Shown piece by piece: positions 46,119-57,984 of a DNA stretch of 64,000 nucleotides. The translations under genes and the position numbers were made by a program. Numbering within the stretch: position 1 is the stretch's first letter; every line of letters begins with the position of its first letter. This DNA comes from Camellia lanceoleosa (taxonomy: Eukaryota; Streptophyta; Magnoliopsida; Ericales; Theaceae), in NCBI GenBank assembly GCA_025200525.1, contig CM045762.1, positions 86,618,717 to 86,682,716 of the forward strand. Reading direction: 5' to 3'. The notes below the pieces were generated by a model. It made no database searches and was not told where the DNA came from. It saw only the letters and a program-made list of their open reading frames with translations.

Positions 46119-46239
46119 CTTCATAGAAATCGTGCAACACTGACTGATGAACAGCTGGAAGTGCATACGATATCTGCCTGGAAAGAAGGGAAATCCCAAC
46201 AATATGGAGAGGTAGTTAGGGCTGCACAGCTGATGTTTG
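46119..46239 (+). CDS. Unidentified exon in CACTA-P
   Basis: Acceptor TTCTGCAG, open reading LHRNRATLTDEQLEVHTISA then WKEGKSQQYGEVVRAAQLMF, donor GTAGGC at 46240. The amphipathic, charged composition looks like real protein and the exon has no stop. I do not recognise the parent gene. It lies between the dynamin and bHLH segments and is read in the same direction. Confidence 0.5.
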
Positions 46240-47600
46240 GTAGGCCTTTAATATGGGTGAGTTCTCTTGCCCACATAGAATATTCAGGGGATTTTGGCCT
46301 TTTTGCTTTTATTGATGTTCCCATCATCCAATCCCCCCTCCCCTCATCTTTTGCAAAACACACACAAAACTAGGTAAAGGAAACTTGAATTTCTTGGTAG
46401 TAGATTTCTTAATAAATGTTTCAGTTTTTCATTTTTTCAATTGATGAGATATATGGTTATATTCTCATGTGGTAGCGTTTCACTTGTCCTTTCATGTGCA
46501 TGCATTTCTCTTGCTTTCATGCCTTTATTTTAGCATTATGGCCACTGTTTTGGCATGACTGACGTCTGTCCATAATCTAAATCATAATTATTTTATTTTT
46601 CTCTCACAAAAATTAAAAAAGTCAAAAAATTCATCACAAATGAAACTTTTTAGTCCCAGGCTAAAATAATCAAAAAATCAAATAGTCAATCCACATCCAA
46701 ACAAAGCCATTTTATCTTCTAAATTATCACTCAAAAATTAATTTAATCCCTATTCTTATTTTAATAATATCAATTTTATATCTAAATTATTTGATTTTAG
46801 ATTAATTTTATCCCATTGTTTGCTATAGTTTATAATTAAACGGAAGTTACTGACTGCATTAATTTTTTGATAAATAACCATTAAACGGAACTCCTTGTAA
46901 AGCTTGCTGGAAAACCTGTTGTCAGACTTTTTTTTTTGATAAATAACCTGTTGTCAGACGTTAATCACCCTTTCTTGTTCAAAATGAAAGGTTTCATTTT
47001 TAATTCTAATAATTCCAAAGTAGATTCTTTTGGGTACTATATATGCTGGTCAATGCCTTACTAACACCGTTTCAGACACAACCGGTACATTCCAAAATAA
47101 CCACTCATCCATTTTAACCCATGTAATCATAAAAAGCTAATTTTTCAGAACAGATCCATTCTCTGTGCCATCAATAGGATCAATTATAACCTTAATATGC
47201 CCAGCAGGTTAGGGCCAGACATCACACGGTGGCAAGAGAAATGGTCTGGAAGCATAATTAGGCAAGCATTAAAAGTCCATCAAATAAAATTAAAACAAAA
47301 AGAAAAAAAAAATGTAGCATTATGAGAATTTGTTTGGCCCTTGGAGCCAGATATTGAGTATACGCCATTGCATCTATCATTAACCTTAACCTACCTAAAT
47401 CTTATGGTTTTAATTTCAATCATGCATGATTAATCAGACACCTAATCATGTATGTAAGTGTATTATGCACAATTGAAAGTAACAGATGTCAAAAATGAAC
47501 ATTTGGGGTTTCTAGCATTTTATTATTATTATTGATTTTTATTATTTTATTTTAGTTTTTGAGATCTATGTTGGTACTTAGTTTTGGTGTTTACAAACAG

Positions 47601-47666
47601 AGGCGAAGAGATAGGATTAATGAAAAGATGCGTGCGTTACAAGAACTCATACCCAACTGCAACAAG
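47601..47666 (+). pseudogene. Captured bHLH exon of a PIF-type transcription factor
   Basis: A 66-bp phase-0 exon (acceptor ACAAACAG, donor GTAAAC) reading [20 protein letters not shown] then NK: the basic region end, helix 1 and start of the loop of the bHLH domain as found in phytochrome-interacting factors and relatives. The same small exon with these borders is typical of PIF genes. It has no stop and is well preserved. The rest of the bHLH is absent nearby. Confidence 0.75.
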
Positions 47667-47699
47667 GTAAACAATTGTCTTAAAATTCGTGATACATTG

Positions 47700-48940
47700 G
47701 TTGGTAATCTATGCAATTTGTATAATTGATTCATTGAACTAGAGGTTTAAAATATTAACTTTGGCTTAGTTTGGTCTCATGAAAATGAAGTCAATTCTAT
47801 AGAAGATTTAATATGCATGAGCTTTTACGTTCACTTTCGTCGAACTTTGGTTCCTCGTAATGTGGAACCGATTCTGAGATTACACTTTTATTACTAGAAG
47901 TATATGAACTGTGAATTTAAAAATCAATAAATGATAGAATAGGTTGGAGATGGCCATTTCGGCTGGTTGTGTGGACTGCCTCAAATGAGTCGGGATTTCC
48001 AAACCAATCGGATATATGAAATAATTTAAACATTTTATTTAAATATTATATATAAACCACACTTTCTAGTCTTATAAAGTATATTATTGATTTTTTATTT
48101 TATTTATTTTGATCGGTAACAAGAGATTTTATTAAAAAGAAGAAAGAATGTACGTTTGGCTAACCTTTGCATTTTGTCATTATAAGGTGGACAAAAACCC
48201 AAGAGTGCTAACAATCCTAACAGAAAACACGCAATCTTGTCTCCCTCTGCTTACGCCATCGCCGCCGAGGTTCCCACTTCAATATTGCTCTTCTACAAGT
48301 ATATCACCGCTAGTGATCTTGTGACCATTTTCAGATCGGTTCTCTCACCACCTTCCCGCTTTGTCAATCACCTCGGTACCTTCTTGGTTCTTTGATTACG
48401 CTTTGTAATCAAATGACATTTGACTCTTGTCTTCTTCCAAATCATTTGCTTCGTTTACCTATCCTTCACAAGATGCATGTATGTTTAACATAGGCCAAGT
48501 TTACACTAAGTTTACACTTATAGTGTGTCACTTCTTAACACCATCTTCAAAAGAGCTGGGTCTCCAAACAGATCTTGGGTCATGCCACCATGGTGCGCCC
48601 AAACCCGAGTTTGAAACCCGACCCAGATTTCCAACAAGATGTCTTGTGCAAGGTGGATGCAATGACCTTGGGATAGGCCATAAGCTTGGGCTTCTATTCA
48701 AGCTCATTAATCTTGATTCATTCTTAGCCTTCACCCACAGATTCATCTGTTGCCTTAACTTTAACACCCTCATTATCGTCTTTAGCATTCTTGGTTCACC
48801 ATGTCTGCCTATTGGTCACTTAGAACTTTAGTCTCTAGTTGTTAGTTAGGTCTAATGTAAAATGGAGATGTTGATTGTTTTGTTTGTTTTTTTTTTTTTG
48901 TTTTTTTAACTTGCCAAAAACTTGTTTTGCCTTTTAATAA
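47700..48940. other. CACTA-P interior, degenerate, possibly retrotransposon-derived
   Basis: Low-complexity patches (T runs at 48884-48899) and a 134-codon open frame (48427-48831) without recognised motif. Its proximity to the copia integrase remnant suggests the 5' part of the same decayed element. Confidence 0.35.
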
Positions 48941-48944
48941 AAGT

Positions 48945-49620
48945 GATTTTGTGTCTTGCTCTACTTGGAACTTATTCCTCCAAGGTCTAGGGATCCTCAT
49001 CTCTTCTACCATTGGGGGTGAGGGGGTTGCAGTGTACTTTGTTATTTTTGTTGATGATTATTCACGCTTTTACATGGGTACCTCGATGCATAATCGATCT
49101 GATTACCAAAGATCTCTGTGACTTTGTAAACATGGTAAAAACTTTCTCGCTTTTCTTGCTATATCAAAAGTGTTTCATGCCGATAATGCTATGGAATATA
49201 GAGTGTTCATTTAATGTTCTTCACACAAATGACATTCTATCATTGTTCTTGTCCAAGCACATACCAGCAGAATAGGCTTGTTGAACACACCTAGATATAT
49301 CGTTGACACAATTTGTGTCTTTATTATCTCTGCCTCTTGTCCTCAAAGAAATTTGGGAAGAAGTTGCTCTCACTGTTGTCTATACAACGAATCGTATTCC
49401 CTCTCCCATCATTAATAATCGTATTCTTTTGAGTGTTTGTGTGTTGCTTTCCAAAAGCGCAATACTCTTAGAGTCTTCAACTATGCAAGCTTTGTTTTGC
49501 TTCACCTCACGAGTGTACCAAGTTAGAGCCTTAGGCTCCTTTTTTGTTGTTTCTTAGGGAATGAGATTGAACAAAAGGGCTATCCACGTTGGCATTCGCA
49601 AATGTCTTCACCTTTCTCGC
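48945..49620 (+). pseudogene. Ty1/copia integrase remnant inside CACTA-P
   Basis: Reads YFVIFVDDYSRF near 49040, then FVNMVKT, and further down EEVALTVVYTTNRIPSPI (about 49354), with many stops and frame shifts. These are segments of the integrase core of Ty1/copia elements. No LTRs were recognised. Confidence 0.65.
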
Positions 49621-50083
49621 CATATCCACGCGTTGGCATTCGATAATTGTTGATTGTGGTTTTTAAATCACTACAATGTGTGTGTATGTAAATTCGATAT
49701 GAAGCAGAGGATAACTTGTCTCTACATCTCGTGTTCAAAAAATCGGTCAGTATAAATGAAATTTGCATTTTTTTTGTTGGATTTAAATTCAAAATTGTTT
49801 CAACCATTTTTATGGTAGGAATATCTTGCATAGCTTCTTCGTTAATGGGTATGATTCTTTTTTTTTGGGATTTTTTCTATTTATAATATGGTGGAGAAAT
49901 TTCATAAATTTTTGTTTTTGTTTGTCCTAGCCTACACTGGTGGGTACTTTTCGGGTCATATACTGGTTAGATGGGGTTGGTTAATAGTGTTCCAAAAGAA
50001 ACGTGGCCCATAGAATCATTTGATTTTGTGTGTTTCAAGATTTACTGTTTTAGAAAGAATTTTAGCATCAAAGAAAGTACATC

Positions 50084-50138
<55 letters not shown>

Positions 50139-51309
50139 AAATGATTTGTGGAACGCTATTTTATACTCACACATAACTATGGATGTGTAAAATAGTGTGT
50201 ACCAGTATCTTTTAATTAACATATAACTATGGTTTTTTAGAGTAACTTTAGTGTGGCTTAGTCTGATGATTCTCTCTCATAGAGCTTTCTGTTAAAATCA
50301 AGTTTTTAGACTATTACATTAATTTGCTCATGGATCAATACATCTTAATATATGTAACACAGTAAAACTTATTGTTATATATGCATCTTCTGCAGTGACA
50401 TGGAGTATGACATGCACTTTCTGCTTCAAAAGAACTCCCCTCTTGTGCCATGTAAGCAATTCTATTCAACTGGTAGAATGTGTATATAACATGAATAGTT
50501 TTGTTGACACGCCAATAAACATAGGCATCAAAATAGGCATATTCACTTGGATACGACATGAGCATGCACATGCAGCTTAAAGTGTCGTAATCTCTCTCCA
50601 TTAAAATCATTTTTGGGTCTGCTACCTGCTATAAGTTGTAGCATTATTTGATTATTTGAATAATTTTTTTGTCCATAAGATAGGACATCTGCAGGGGCAA
50701 AGATTAGCCTTAAATTTTTTATTTTTTATTTCATTTCTGAAGTTTTCAATTTTTTTATTTTTTGCTTTTCCTAGCTTATGACCTCGGTAAATTTCCATGG
50801 CGTGACTCACACATAGTCCTTGAACATAGTTATTAATGTCTTTGCATCGGAATGGTGGCCCTTTCTAAAAGTTTCCACAAAATTTAGAAAGCTATTTTTG
50901 TAATATTTTTTCAATATTTTGTCTTGGGAAGAAAATTTTCAAATATTGCTCTAAGTGAATATATTACATTTATGAAAGTTGTCATTAATTCTATCATCAC
51001 TTTATGAGCAATGAATTTGTAACTTAATCATGTGATCTTATGTGGTTTGGACTATGCTATGAACATTTACGTGACACGTTGCCATCAAAATGTTTTTGAT
51101 ACGTGTGGTTTCTTTTTCCATCTTCTATTTGTTTGTCATTTGAGATGTGTAAAGTTGTATGTATTGATGTTTGATTTGAAATTTGTGGTTTTTGAATTTT
51201 ATATTGGCCATACCATTTGTAATCTAAGATGTAAAGTTGAATTCTTTTTGTTTTTGTATTTGTCGAGTAATAACTAGGGCAAAATGGCTTCTTGTTGTGT
51301 TATATGCAG
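49621..51309. other. CACTA-P spacer
   Basis: AT-rich, with a (GA)n run of about 45 bp at 50091-50135. A 61- and a 91-codon frame overlap on opposite strands at 50335-50610 without known motifs. Nothing else seen. Confidence 0.4.
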
Positions 51310-51407
51310 GAAGTGAAGATGGTGATGATGATGATAATTCGATGATGAGACTTGAGATGCCAACACCATGGTGTCTCGATAAACAAGAAAGTGATTATTC
51401 TGACTAA
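51310..51407 (+). CDS. Terminal acidic exon of the CACTA-P transcript
   Basis: After TATATGCAG the exon (phase 1) reads SEDGDDDDNSMMRLEMPTPW then CLDKQESDYSD and a stop. Acidic tail, parent unknown. It precedes the beta end shared with CACTA-Q, but CACTA-Q does not contain it. Confidence 0.45.
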
Positions 51408-51594
51408 GTGATAAGTGTTGCATTGCTTAGCAGTTGTGAAGGATGGTGATCATAATCATCTCTGGGCACTATTGGATCCCAAAACTTGTACTTGGACAGT
51501 TCTTTCATAGTGTAGATCATGTGATTTAAAACTCTGGATAAATGCATAATCAGATGGGAAAAGTTTGCCGTCTTTCATAGTGTAGATCATGTTG

Positions 51595-52352
51595 ATAAAT
51601 GAATCTTATGATTTGGATACTTTTTTTGATTTGTATGTTTGAGGTTGTTATTAACTTGATATGATAGAAGTTGAGAATAAAAGTTAGTAGGCAGGTTGTT
51701 TGGTGTATGGATATTAGATTTTTTTGCTTACTTCATAGTTGCTGCCTCTGCTTGGTTTGTAACAGGTTACAGTTTATAAACTACTGTCTACATACGGTTA
51801 GGCAAGGCCATATTACTATATAAATATATATATATATATATAATATATTAAAAATAACTTTCTACGGCATGCAAAATTATGCCGTGAAAAGTGTAATGAT
51901 TTATAGCATTCACGGCATGTAAGAAAATGTCGTAAAAGATTATATACGGCATACAAAGTATGTCATAAATATATTAAAATGACCTTCTACGGCATACAAA
52001 ATTATGTCGTGAAAAGTGATGATTTATGACATGCAAGAAAATGCCGTAAAATATTATATACGGCATGCAAAGTATGCCATTAATTTTTTAAAAATAACCT
52101 TCTACGGCATGCAAAATTATGCCACGGAAAGTATAATGATTTATGGCATGACAAAAATGTCGTAAAAAGTTATATACGACATACAAAGTATGTCATTAAT
52201 GTTTAATTTATTACTTTTTACAACTTTACCTGCATGTCGTAAATAATACTCAACTTTCTACGGCATGTCATCTAACGGCATTTGTGTGCATGCCGTGAAA
52301 GAGTTTTTACGGCATGCATCACAAGTCGTAAAAATTTAATTTTGTTGTAGTG
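51595..52352. repeat. 3' (beta) subterminal region of CACTA-P
   Basis: About 750 bp matching the complement of 52711-53430 (CACTA-Q), including ACGGCATGC repeats (51860-52330), a (TA)n run and unique flanking sequence down to CATGTTGATAAATG. Confidence 0.85.
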
Positions 52353-52710
52353 ATATCAATACCTTTTCAATCTCACATTTTCAATGTCAATTTCAATGAT
52401 TTATACAAAACAATAATTTGATCTAATTAGGGCAAATTTCCCCGCTTTTTCCCAAAACATTGACGAAGTACCATAATCATCAAATTAGACACAATACAAC
52501 ATCATTCTTAAACCCCACAATCATTTATTTTACCTTTACCCAAAACCCCTCTTTTCATCTCACAGCTAAACCCTACGTTTGCTTAAAACATCCCCAAATT
52601 ACACCATTGTTACACAAATAACAAATATCCAAGCTAAATAACATATGAAGGTGTAGAGAAATCCCTACCTCAAAGAAAAAAGACGAGCCAAGCAAAGAGT
52701 GAAACTCCAA
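52353..52710 (-). mobile_element. LTR fragment, part 2, between CACTA-P and CACTA-Q
   Basis: Starts with the second ATA of the CACTA-P duplication and continues the LTR interrupted at 42441. It ends at the left border of CACTA-Q. This 358-bp spacer separates the two beta ends. Confidence 0.55.
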
Positions 52711-53430
52711 CACTACAACAAAATTGACTTTTTACGGCATGCACACAAATGTTGTTATATGACATGCCGTGGAAAGTTGAACGTCATTTACGGCATGCAG
52801 GTAAAGTTGTAAAAAGTAATAAATTAAACATCAATGACATACTTTGTATGTCGTATATAACTTTTTACGACATTTTTATCATGTCATAAATCATCATACT
52901 TTCCATGACATAATTTTGCATGCCGTGGAAGATTATTTTTAATATATTTATGGCATACTTTGTATGCCGTATATAGTATTTTACGACATTTTCTTGCATG
53001 TCATAAATCATCACATTTTTTCACGACATAATTTTGTATGCCGTAGAAGGTCATTTTTAATATATTTATGACATGCCTTGTATGCCGTATATAATCTTCT
53101 ACGACATTTTCTTACATGCCATAAATCATTACACTTTTCACGGCATAATTTTGCATGCCGTAAAAAGTTATTTTTAATATAATATATATATATATATAGG
53201 AACATGACCTTGCCTAACCATATGTAAACAATAGCTTATAAAATGCAACCTTTTACAAACCAAGCAGAAGCAACAATTATGAAGTAAGTAAAAAAATCTA
53301 ATATCCATACACCAAACAACCTACATACTAACTTTTATCCTCAACCTCTACCATATCAAGCTGATAACAACCTCAAACATACAAATCAAAAAAAATATCC
53401 AAATCATCAGATTCACTAATCTCCAAAATA
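52711..53430. repeat. 3' (beta) subterminal region of CACTA-Q
   Basis: Inverted match to 51595-52352. ACGGCATGC / GCATGCCGT units recur through 53165, then a (TA)n run and shared unique sequence (CCATACACCAAACAACCT at 53305). Confidence 0.85.
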
Positions 53431-53669
53431 CGACTTTAAACATCCAAAAAGTATAACTACAACTTGTAAATCAATATTTTTCAAAAGATTATACATATAT
53501 TTATAATTATTACACCTACCTCATGCCCTAAACAAAATTTTCAGCTTCAAATCACGAGAACACAAATTGAGCCTAAAGAACTTAATACATTTATTAACCC
53601 TAACCACAATCTTGCCTTGAGGCCTACCCCTAGTGCATAGATCCAATGAATGTTCATTGTGTTTTAATG

Positions 53670-53741
53670 CTATCTTAGAGCTGAATTAACAGTTGACAGG
53701 AAAGCACCATATGGTAGCTTCTTTGGGTTCGTATTCATAAC
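53670..53741 (-). CDS. Terminal exon of the CACTA-Q transcript, unidentified
   Basis: On the minus strand after TGTCACAG it reads VMNTNPKKLPYGAFLSTVNS then ALR and TAG. Clean acceptor and stop, parent gene not recognised. It is the last exon before the beta end. Confidence 0.45.
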   Translation of the reverse strand, partial: VMNTNPKKLPYGAFLSTVNSALR

Positions 53742-54331
53742 CTGTGACATAAACCATGGAAGGAAAATGAACTCAGAAAAATGTGGAGTATATTATACCG
53801 TTTTACAGTTTTTATAGAAGTCCAATATATCTAGCAAAGCAAATTATAGAAAACCCAGAATATGCAAAACCATACATGTGTATCATATTTTATCCAGTCA
53901 ATGCAAGATGCAAGCCAAAGCCTCAGACATAAAACCATAATTGTATGACATCCTACATAGTATCTACAATGAGCTCGTTCAACAATAAGAAAAGGAGGAA
54001 AAAAAACTATAAAATTTCTCGTAACTGATGTTCTATCTCAAGATTGAATAAGACTTGTAGCAGAAAGGAAAGGTTTGGTGTGTACAAAACTTGCGCTAAC
54101 CAGCAAACTGTTAGACGTGCATAAAATCTAAAATTCCATGCACAATCAAGCATATACTGAAATTCGAACTCCCCAAAGCAGTTCTGGAAACAAAAGCATT
54201 AAGACATAATTGATAAATCTATCCAGATATAATTTGCTTACTGATTACCTCTTCAACTCTAAATGCAAATTGTAGCTTCCATTGAAGTGTCAGAGTTTGG
54301 AAAGCAACAGAGCTAGTTGTTTATCAGATAC

Positions 54332-54391
54332 CTTGACATCAACACATGCTCCTAGCGATGCTGCAAGTCTTGCAGCTAATTGATGCATACA
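54332..54391 (-). CDS. Unidentified 20-codon exon in CACTA-Q
   Basis: Acceptor CTCTGCCAG, donor GTATCT on the minus strand, reading CMHQLAARLAASLGACVDVK. Helical, Ala-rich. Parent unknown. Confidence 0.4.
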
Positions 54392-54423
54392 CTGGCAGAG
54401 GAAGGGAAACAAAAAGAAATAGA

Positions 54424-54546
54424 GTTGATAGGTGAAACAGGTGTTCAGAAGAAGAGAATAGAGGTCACAATAACCACCACCCGCTTCACACAATTACTCA
54501 CAGAGTGGGTGACTGGGGATACCCTCTGCAATATCATATAAGAAAC
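54424..54546 (-). pseudogene. Captured exon of a plastid phosphate translocator (PPT/TPT family)
   Basis: After a CAG acceptor the minus-strand reading is [19 protein letters not shown], then [13 protein letters not shown], a TGA, then TPVSPINS. This is the conserved ninth to tenth helix region of sugar-phosphate/phosphate antiporters of the plastid inner envelope, closest by motif to phosphoenolpyruvate translocators. The TGA (about 54448-54450) sits at a conserved Arg and is explained by CGA to TGA. The fragment continues without a clear donor into non-homologous sequence at about 54423. Confidence 0.7.
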
Positions 54547-56960
54547 CTGCAACACAAGCTCATGTCAGCATTTTTACAAGAAATAGAGTTGTTTTTACTG
54601 TCTTATTTGAGTGCCAAACTTTTCCTCCTAATATATGGAATCTCCCATTCAAATCATTATGATGATCATAACACACTTTAGTAATCACACCCTAACTATT
54701 TGATGATTCATTTGCTAAAAGAAAATGCGATCTTTAACTTGTAGAAATAATACATGAAATGGCAAGTCCTATTCATCATAATTGACAAAGCAGTGGCTTA
54801 AAACCAAAATTAATCCAAAATGAGTATCACCCAAATTGCAATGATATTGGAGTTGATCTACAAACTATACACACTATTATAAGATTGCAGAAAATGGCTC
54901 AAAAAGGGAAAGAGCAATCTTAGAAATGTCAATTATAGCAAGCTAGCAAATAAGACAATCAAATTCTTTGTTTAAGTGGCCACAAATCTAGCAACAGTCT
55001 CAACCATTTCAACAGTTTCTGATCATCTTCATCCAGTATTGAAATACAAGAACATGCTCTCTCACCAGTTACTTGACTCAATGCAAGATAGAATATAAGA
55101 GGTGAACTGCATCTTATATGACATCTTTAAAAAAAAGATTGCTAACACTTTTCACAGAACTAGAACTCAGCAAAATGATTGAGAACTATGACCTAATTTC
55201 TTAGAAAACATGGCCCGATTTTTTATGAACATGTGGCCATTATTCTCAAAACTAATCTCCATTTAATTCTCCAACAGAGTTTAAAGTGAAAGATTGTAAT
55301 TGAACCATATTATTTTGTATAATTTTTTATTTATTGATTTATTTATATTTCTCTGTACAAAGTTGCATGTGCGGTCACTTCTATATTAAGATACAATTTG
55401 AGATTTCTTTTCCACTTTTTTATATAATATAAAAATAAAACACTATTACATACATCTATGTGATATCCTTTTGACAAAATGTATTGATTTCTATGGATGA
55501 AATTAATTTGAAAGGTGGCATGTTACAATTTATATACATCCTCTCCATCTTGCATGTTACATCTATATTTTTCACTTTAAAGATTGATGCAAAAATTTGT
55601 AAATTTGGTTTTCTGGAATGAAATTTAAAGAAATAGAATGCTTATTTCTTGGATGATAATTTGTAAATTTTTCACTTTATATTTTTTTTAGTGAACTAAC
55701 CAAACACTCACAGTTGATTTTTGTTGGACAAAACCTAAATGCACAGGAAATTTTTATAGAGAGGATTGTGATCATCTCCATTGTAATATTTTTTTAATTA
55801 AAAATAATTATAAATTTACATTCCTATTTTATAGCTATTAGATATATAATGAAAATTCTCTATTATATACATGAAATGAAAAGAATTAAAGTCCAAAATG
55901 AGACATATAAATATGAAACAAAAAGTAGACCCTACTTATGAGACACATAAAATTAGTTGTGTTGTCATTGCATTATTTCTCATTAATAATGTTTTCAAAA
56001 AGTAGAGTTTACTGACTGTAAAAAGATAAATAAATCCATATTGCATCTTAAAAAGGAATAAAAGATGCTGAAGATGATATGGCAGCTAGTCATTGCAAAG
56101 CGGTTTCACACACACCAAGAATGAAAACTGAAATTACTACATAAAGTAAAACAATTACACTCCAAAACCTTTCACATATTTATTGTTTTGGATAAGTAAA
56201 TCATAGTCCAAAACCCATTGATTTTGCCATCAGAGAAAAGAAAACCAATGATACACCACAAGGGAAGCAAGTAATAAAATAAAGGAATAAGTCTGTGTAC
56301 TTGCACAACGTATTCAAACATATAAAGCCCTATGTCTTTAGATACTTGGTTGCAGAATTAGCTGCTATGAACATCAAAATGACACTCCAGCTAAGTAACG
56401 GGGCAGGAGCCTGATAGACAGCAAGGATTGCTCTTTGGTAGCTTGGTTTACTGTGTTCAACAGCTACTATAGTATAATTTTCTGCATGACCCGAAGGGCG
56501 TGCGTAAGAGTGAAATCAAGATCGGTTAGCAGCAGGTGATCAGGGGTTCAAGTGAAGGTGAAAGGATTTGAACATAGAGTTGAGAGTGGTATCTAAGAAG
56601 CTAACTTATTATCTCTCTGTTGTAAAATTTAATTGATGAATTACTTTTTTTAGGCAACACTATTTTCCCCCTTTTATAGACAACATCTTAAATGAATCAT
56701 GAATCATGAAAGCGTATAAAAGTTTTGGGATGTGATGTTATTGTGCTTTGATTGAATTATATGTGATGACTAAAAAGAAAACTGTTTTTGGAAATTTTAA
56801 ATTAATTTGTCTTACTGACTTTTAAAATTTTTAATCCAATGATACAGATGTGTAAAGCCTGAGATGTTGAAATCAAGCCGGCCATTTTGGGGAGATGTAC
56901 AAATAAACAGAGCTCTTACAGTGTTGCTTCAGAAAGCGGAGGTCGCCTTTTGTTCATAAG
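54547..56960. other. CACTA-Q interior between the translocator and CBL segments
   Basis: Mostly AT-rich. On the minus strand around 56340-56420 a short open stretch (APLLSWSVILMFIAANSATK) looks like a membrane helix but has no clear splice borders, so I do not call it. No RNA gene seen. Confidence 0.4.
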
Positions 56961-57013
56961 CTCATGTCTCTCTATGAATCCTTGCTGCTTGAGATCATAA
57001 AGTTGAAATGAAA
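56961..57013 (-). pseudogene. Captured exon of a calcineurin B-like calcium sensor (CBL)
   Basis: After TTGCAG the minus-strand exon reads SFQLYDLKQQGFIERHE, the helix leading into the second or third EF-hand of plant CBL proteins, which pass calcium signals to CIPK kinases. The normal exon end falls after this Glu; here the reading runs on as LMNKRRPPLSEATL to a stop, which is not CBL. So it is an exon piece fused to other sequence. Confidence 0.7.
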
Positions 57014-57099
57014 CTGCAAGGGAGAAAAATTTAGGTTAATTGAATAGAAATCAAATCAAAATCAAAATCAAAAATAAAAATAAAAACCCTAGAAATCAA

Positions 57100-57361
57100 A
57101 ATCAATACTCTAGAAATCAAGTCAAAATCAAAGAGAGGTGAGAGAGGAGAAACTGAATTCATCGAATAAAGGATGCAATCCTAGGCTCTCATCGAATTAA
57201 TCCATGGATCTCACCGAATTAATCCAAGGCTCGGAATTAGAATCAAATGCCAAGCTCGGAATCAATCGATTGGTGCTCATGTAACTAACATCATCGGAGG
57301 GTGGTCTTTGGTGGTGGTCAGTGGTGGTGCCGGGTGGTCGCTGGAGAGAAAGGAAAGAGAA

Positions 57362-57412
<51 letters not shown>

Positions 57413-57420
57413 CGTATTCT
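57100..57420 (-). promoter_or_regulatory. Probable 5' leader of the CACTA-Q transcript
   Basis: On the minus strand, a CT run (57408-57367) is followed by CCTTTCTCTCCAGCGACC and a GC-richer stretch with repeated CTCATCGAATTAATCC-type phrases, typical of a plant 5' untranslated region. The mirrored position in CACTA-P is likewise a (CT)n leader. Confidence 0.4.
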
Positions 57421-57984
57421 CTCCTTTTTTTTTTCCTTCCAATTTTTGGTAAACTGCTGCTTACTTCATATGTTTATTGAAATATACGATACAAATATGT
57501 GTAGAGATTTATTGTTATGTTTTATTTTTATGTATTGTTATGTTTTATTTTTATGTTTGTATAAAAATCTTAAAATTTTGCTATTTGGATAAAAATTTAA
57601 AAATACAAAAAGAGAATGTGATTGAAATTTAATTATATTTTATTTATTTATTTATTTGTTAGTAATTTTTTAAAGTAGTTAAAGTTGACTTTTTTTTTAT
57701 AAATATTTTTTAAGTTTTTTAAAAAATCAATAAATTCAAAAAAAAAATATAAAATTTAATACATTTCATATATATTATATTTTTTTACAAATATTTTATT
57801 TTTTAGTTGTATTCAGATTAGGCACATCTAAAAAGTAAAAAATAAATAAATTATTAAAAGAAGGAAAGATATCAAATCAAGGTAATTTAAAAAAAAAAAT
57901 AATTACAAATTAATGAGAAGTCATAAAAATATTAATTATTAAAATTATAAATTTTTTCATGAATATGTAATTTTTTTTCTCAAA

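Larger units (their letters stand above)
42442..52352 (+). mobile_element. CACTA-P, a Pack-CACTA with dynamin-2 and bHLH cargo
   Basis: 9,911 bp with ends CACTACAACAAAA on both sides and a perfect ATA target duplication (42439-42441, 52353-52355). Subterminal regions are rich in ACGGCATGC / GCATGCCGT repeats, distinct from the GCGACGGC repeats of CACTA-1 and -2. Plus-strand exons with splice signals carry host-like segments (44588-45163, 46119-46239, 47601-47666) and a terminal acidic exon (51310-51407). A Ty1/copia integrase remnant lies inside. No transposase was found. Its two ends match those of CACTA-Q in opposite orientation. Confidence 0.85.
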
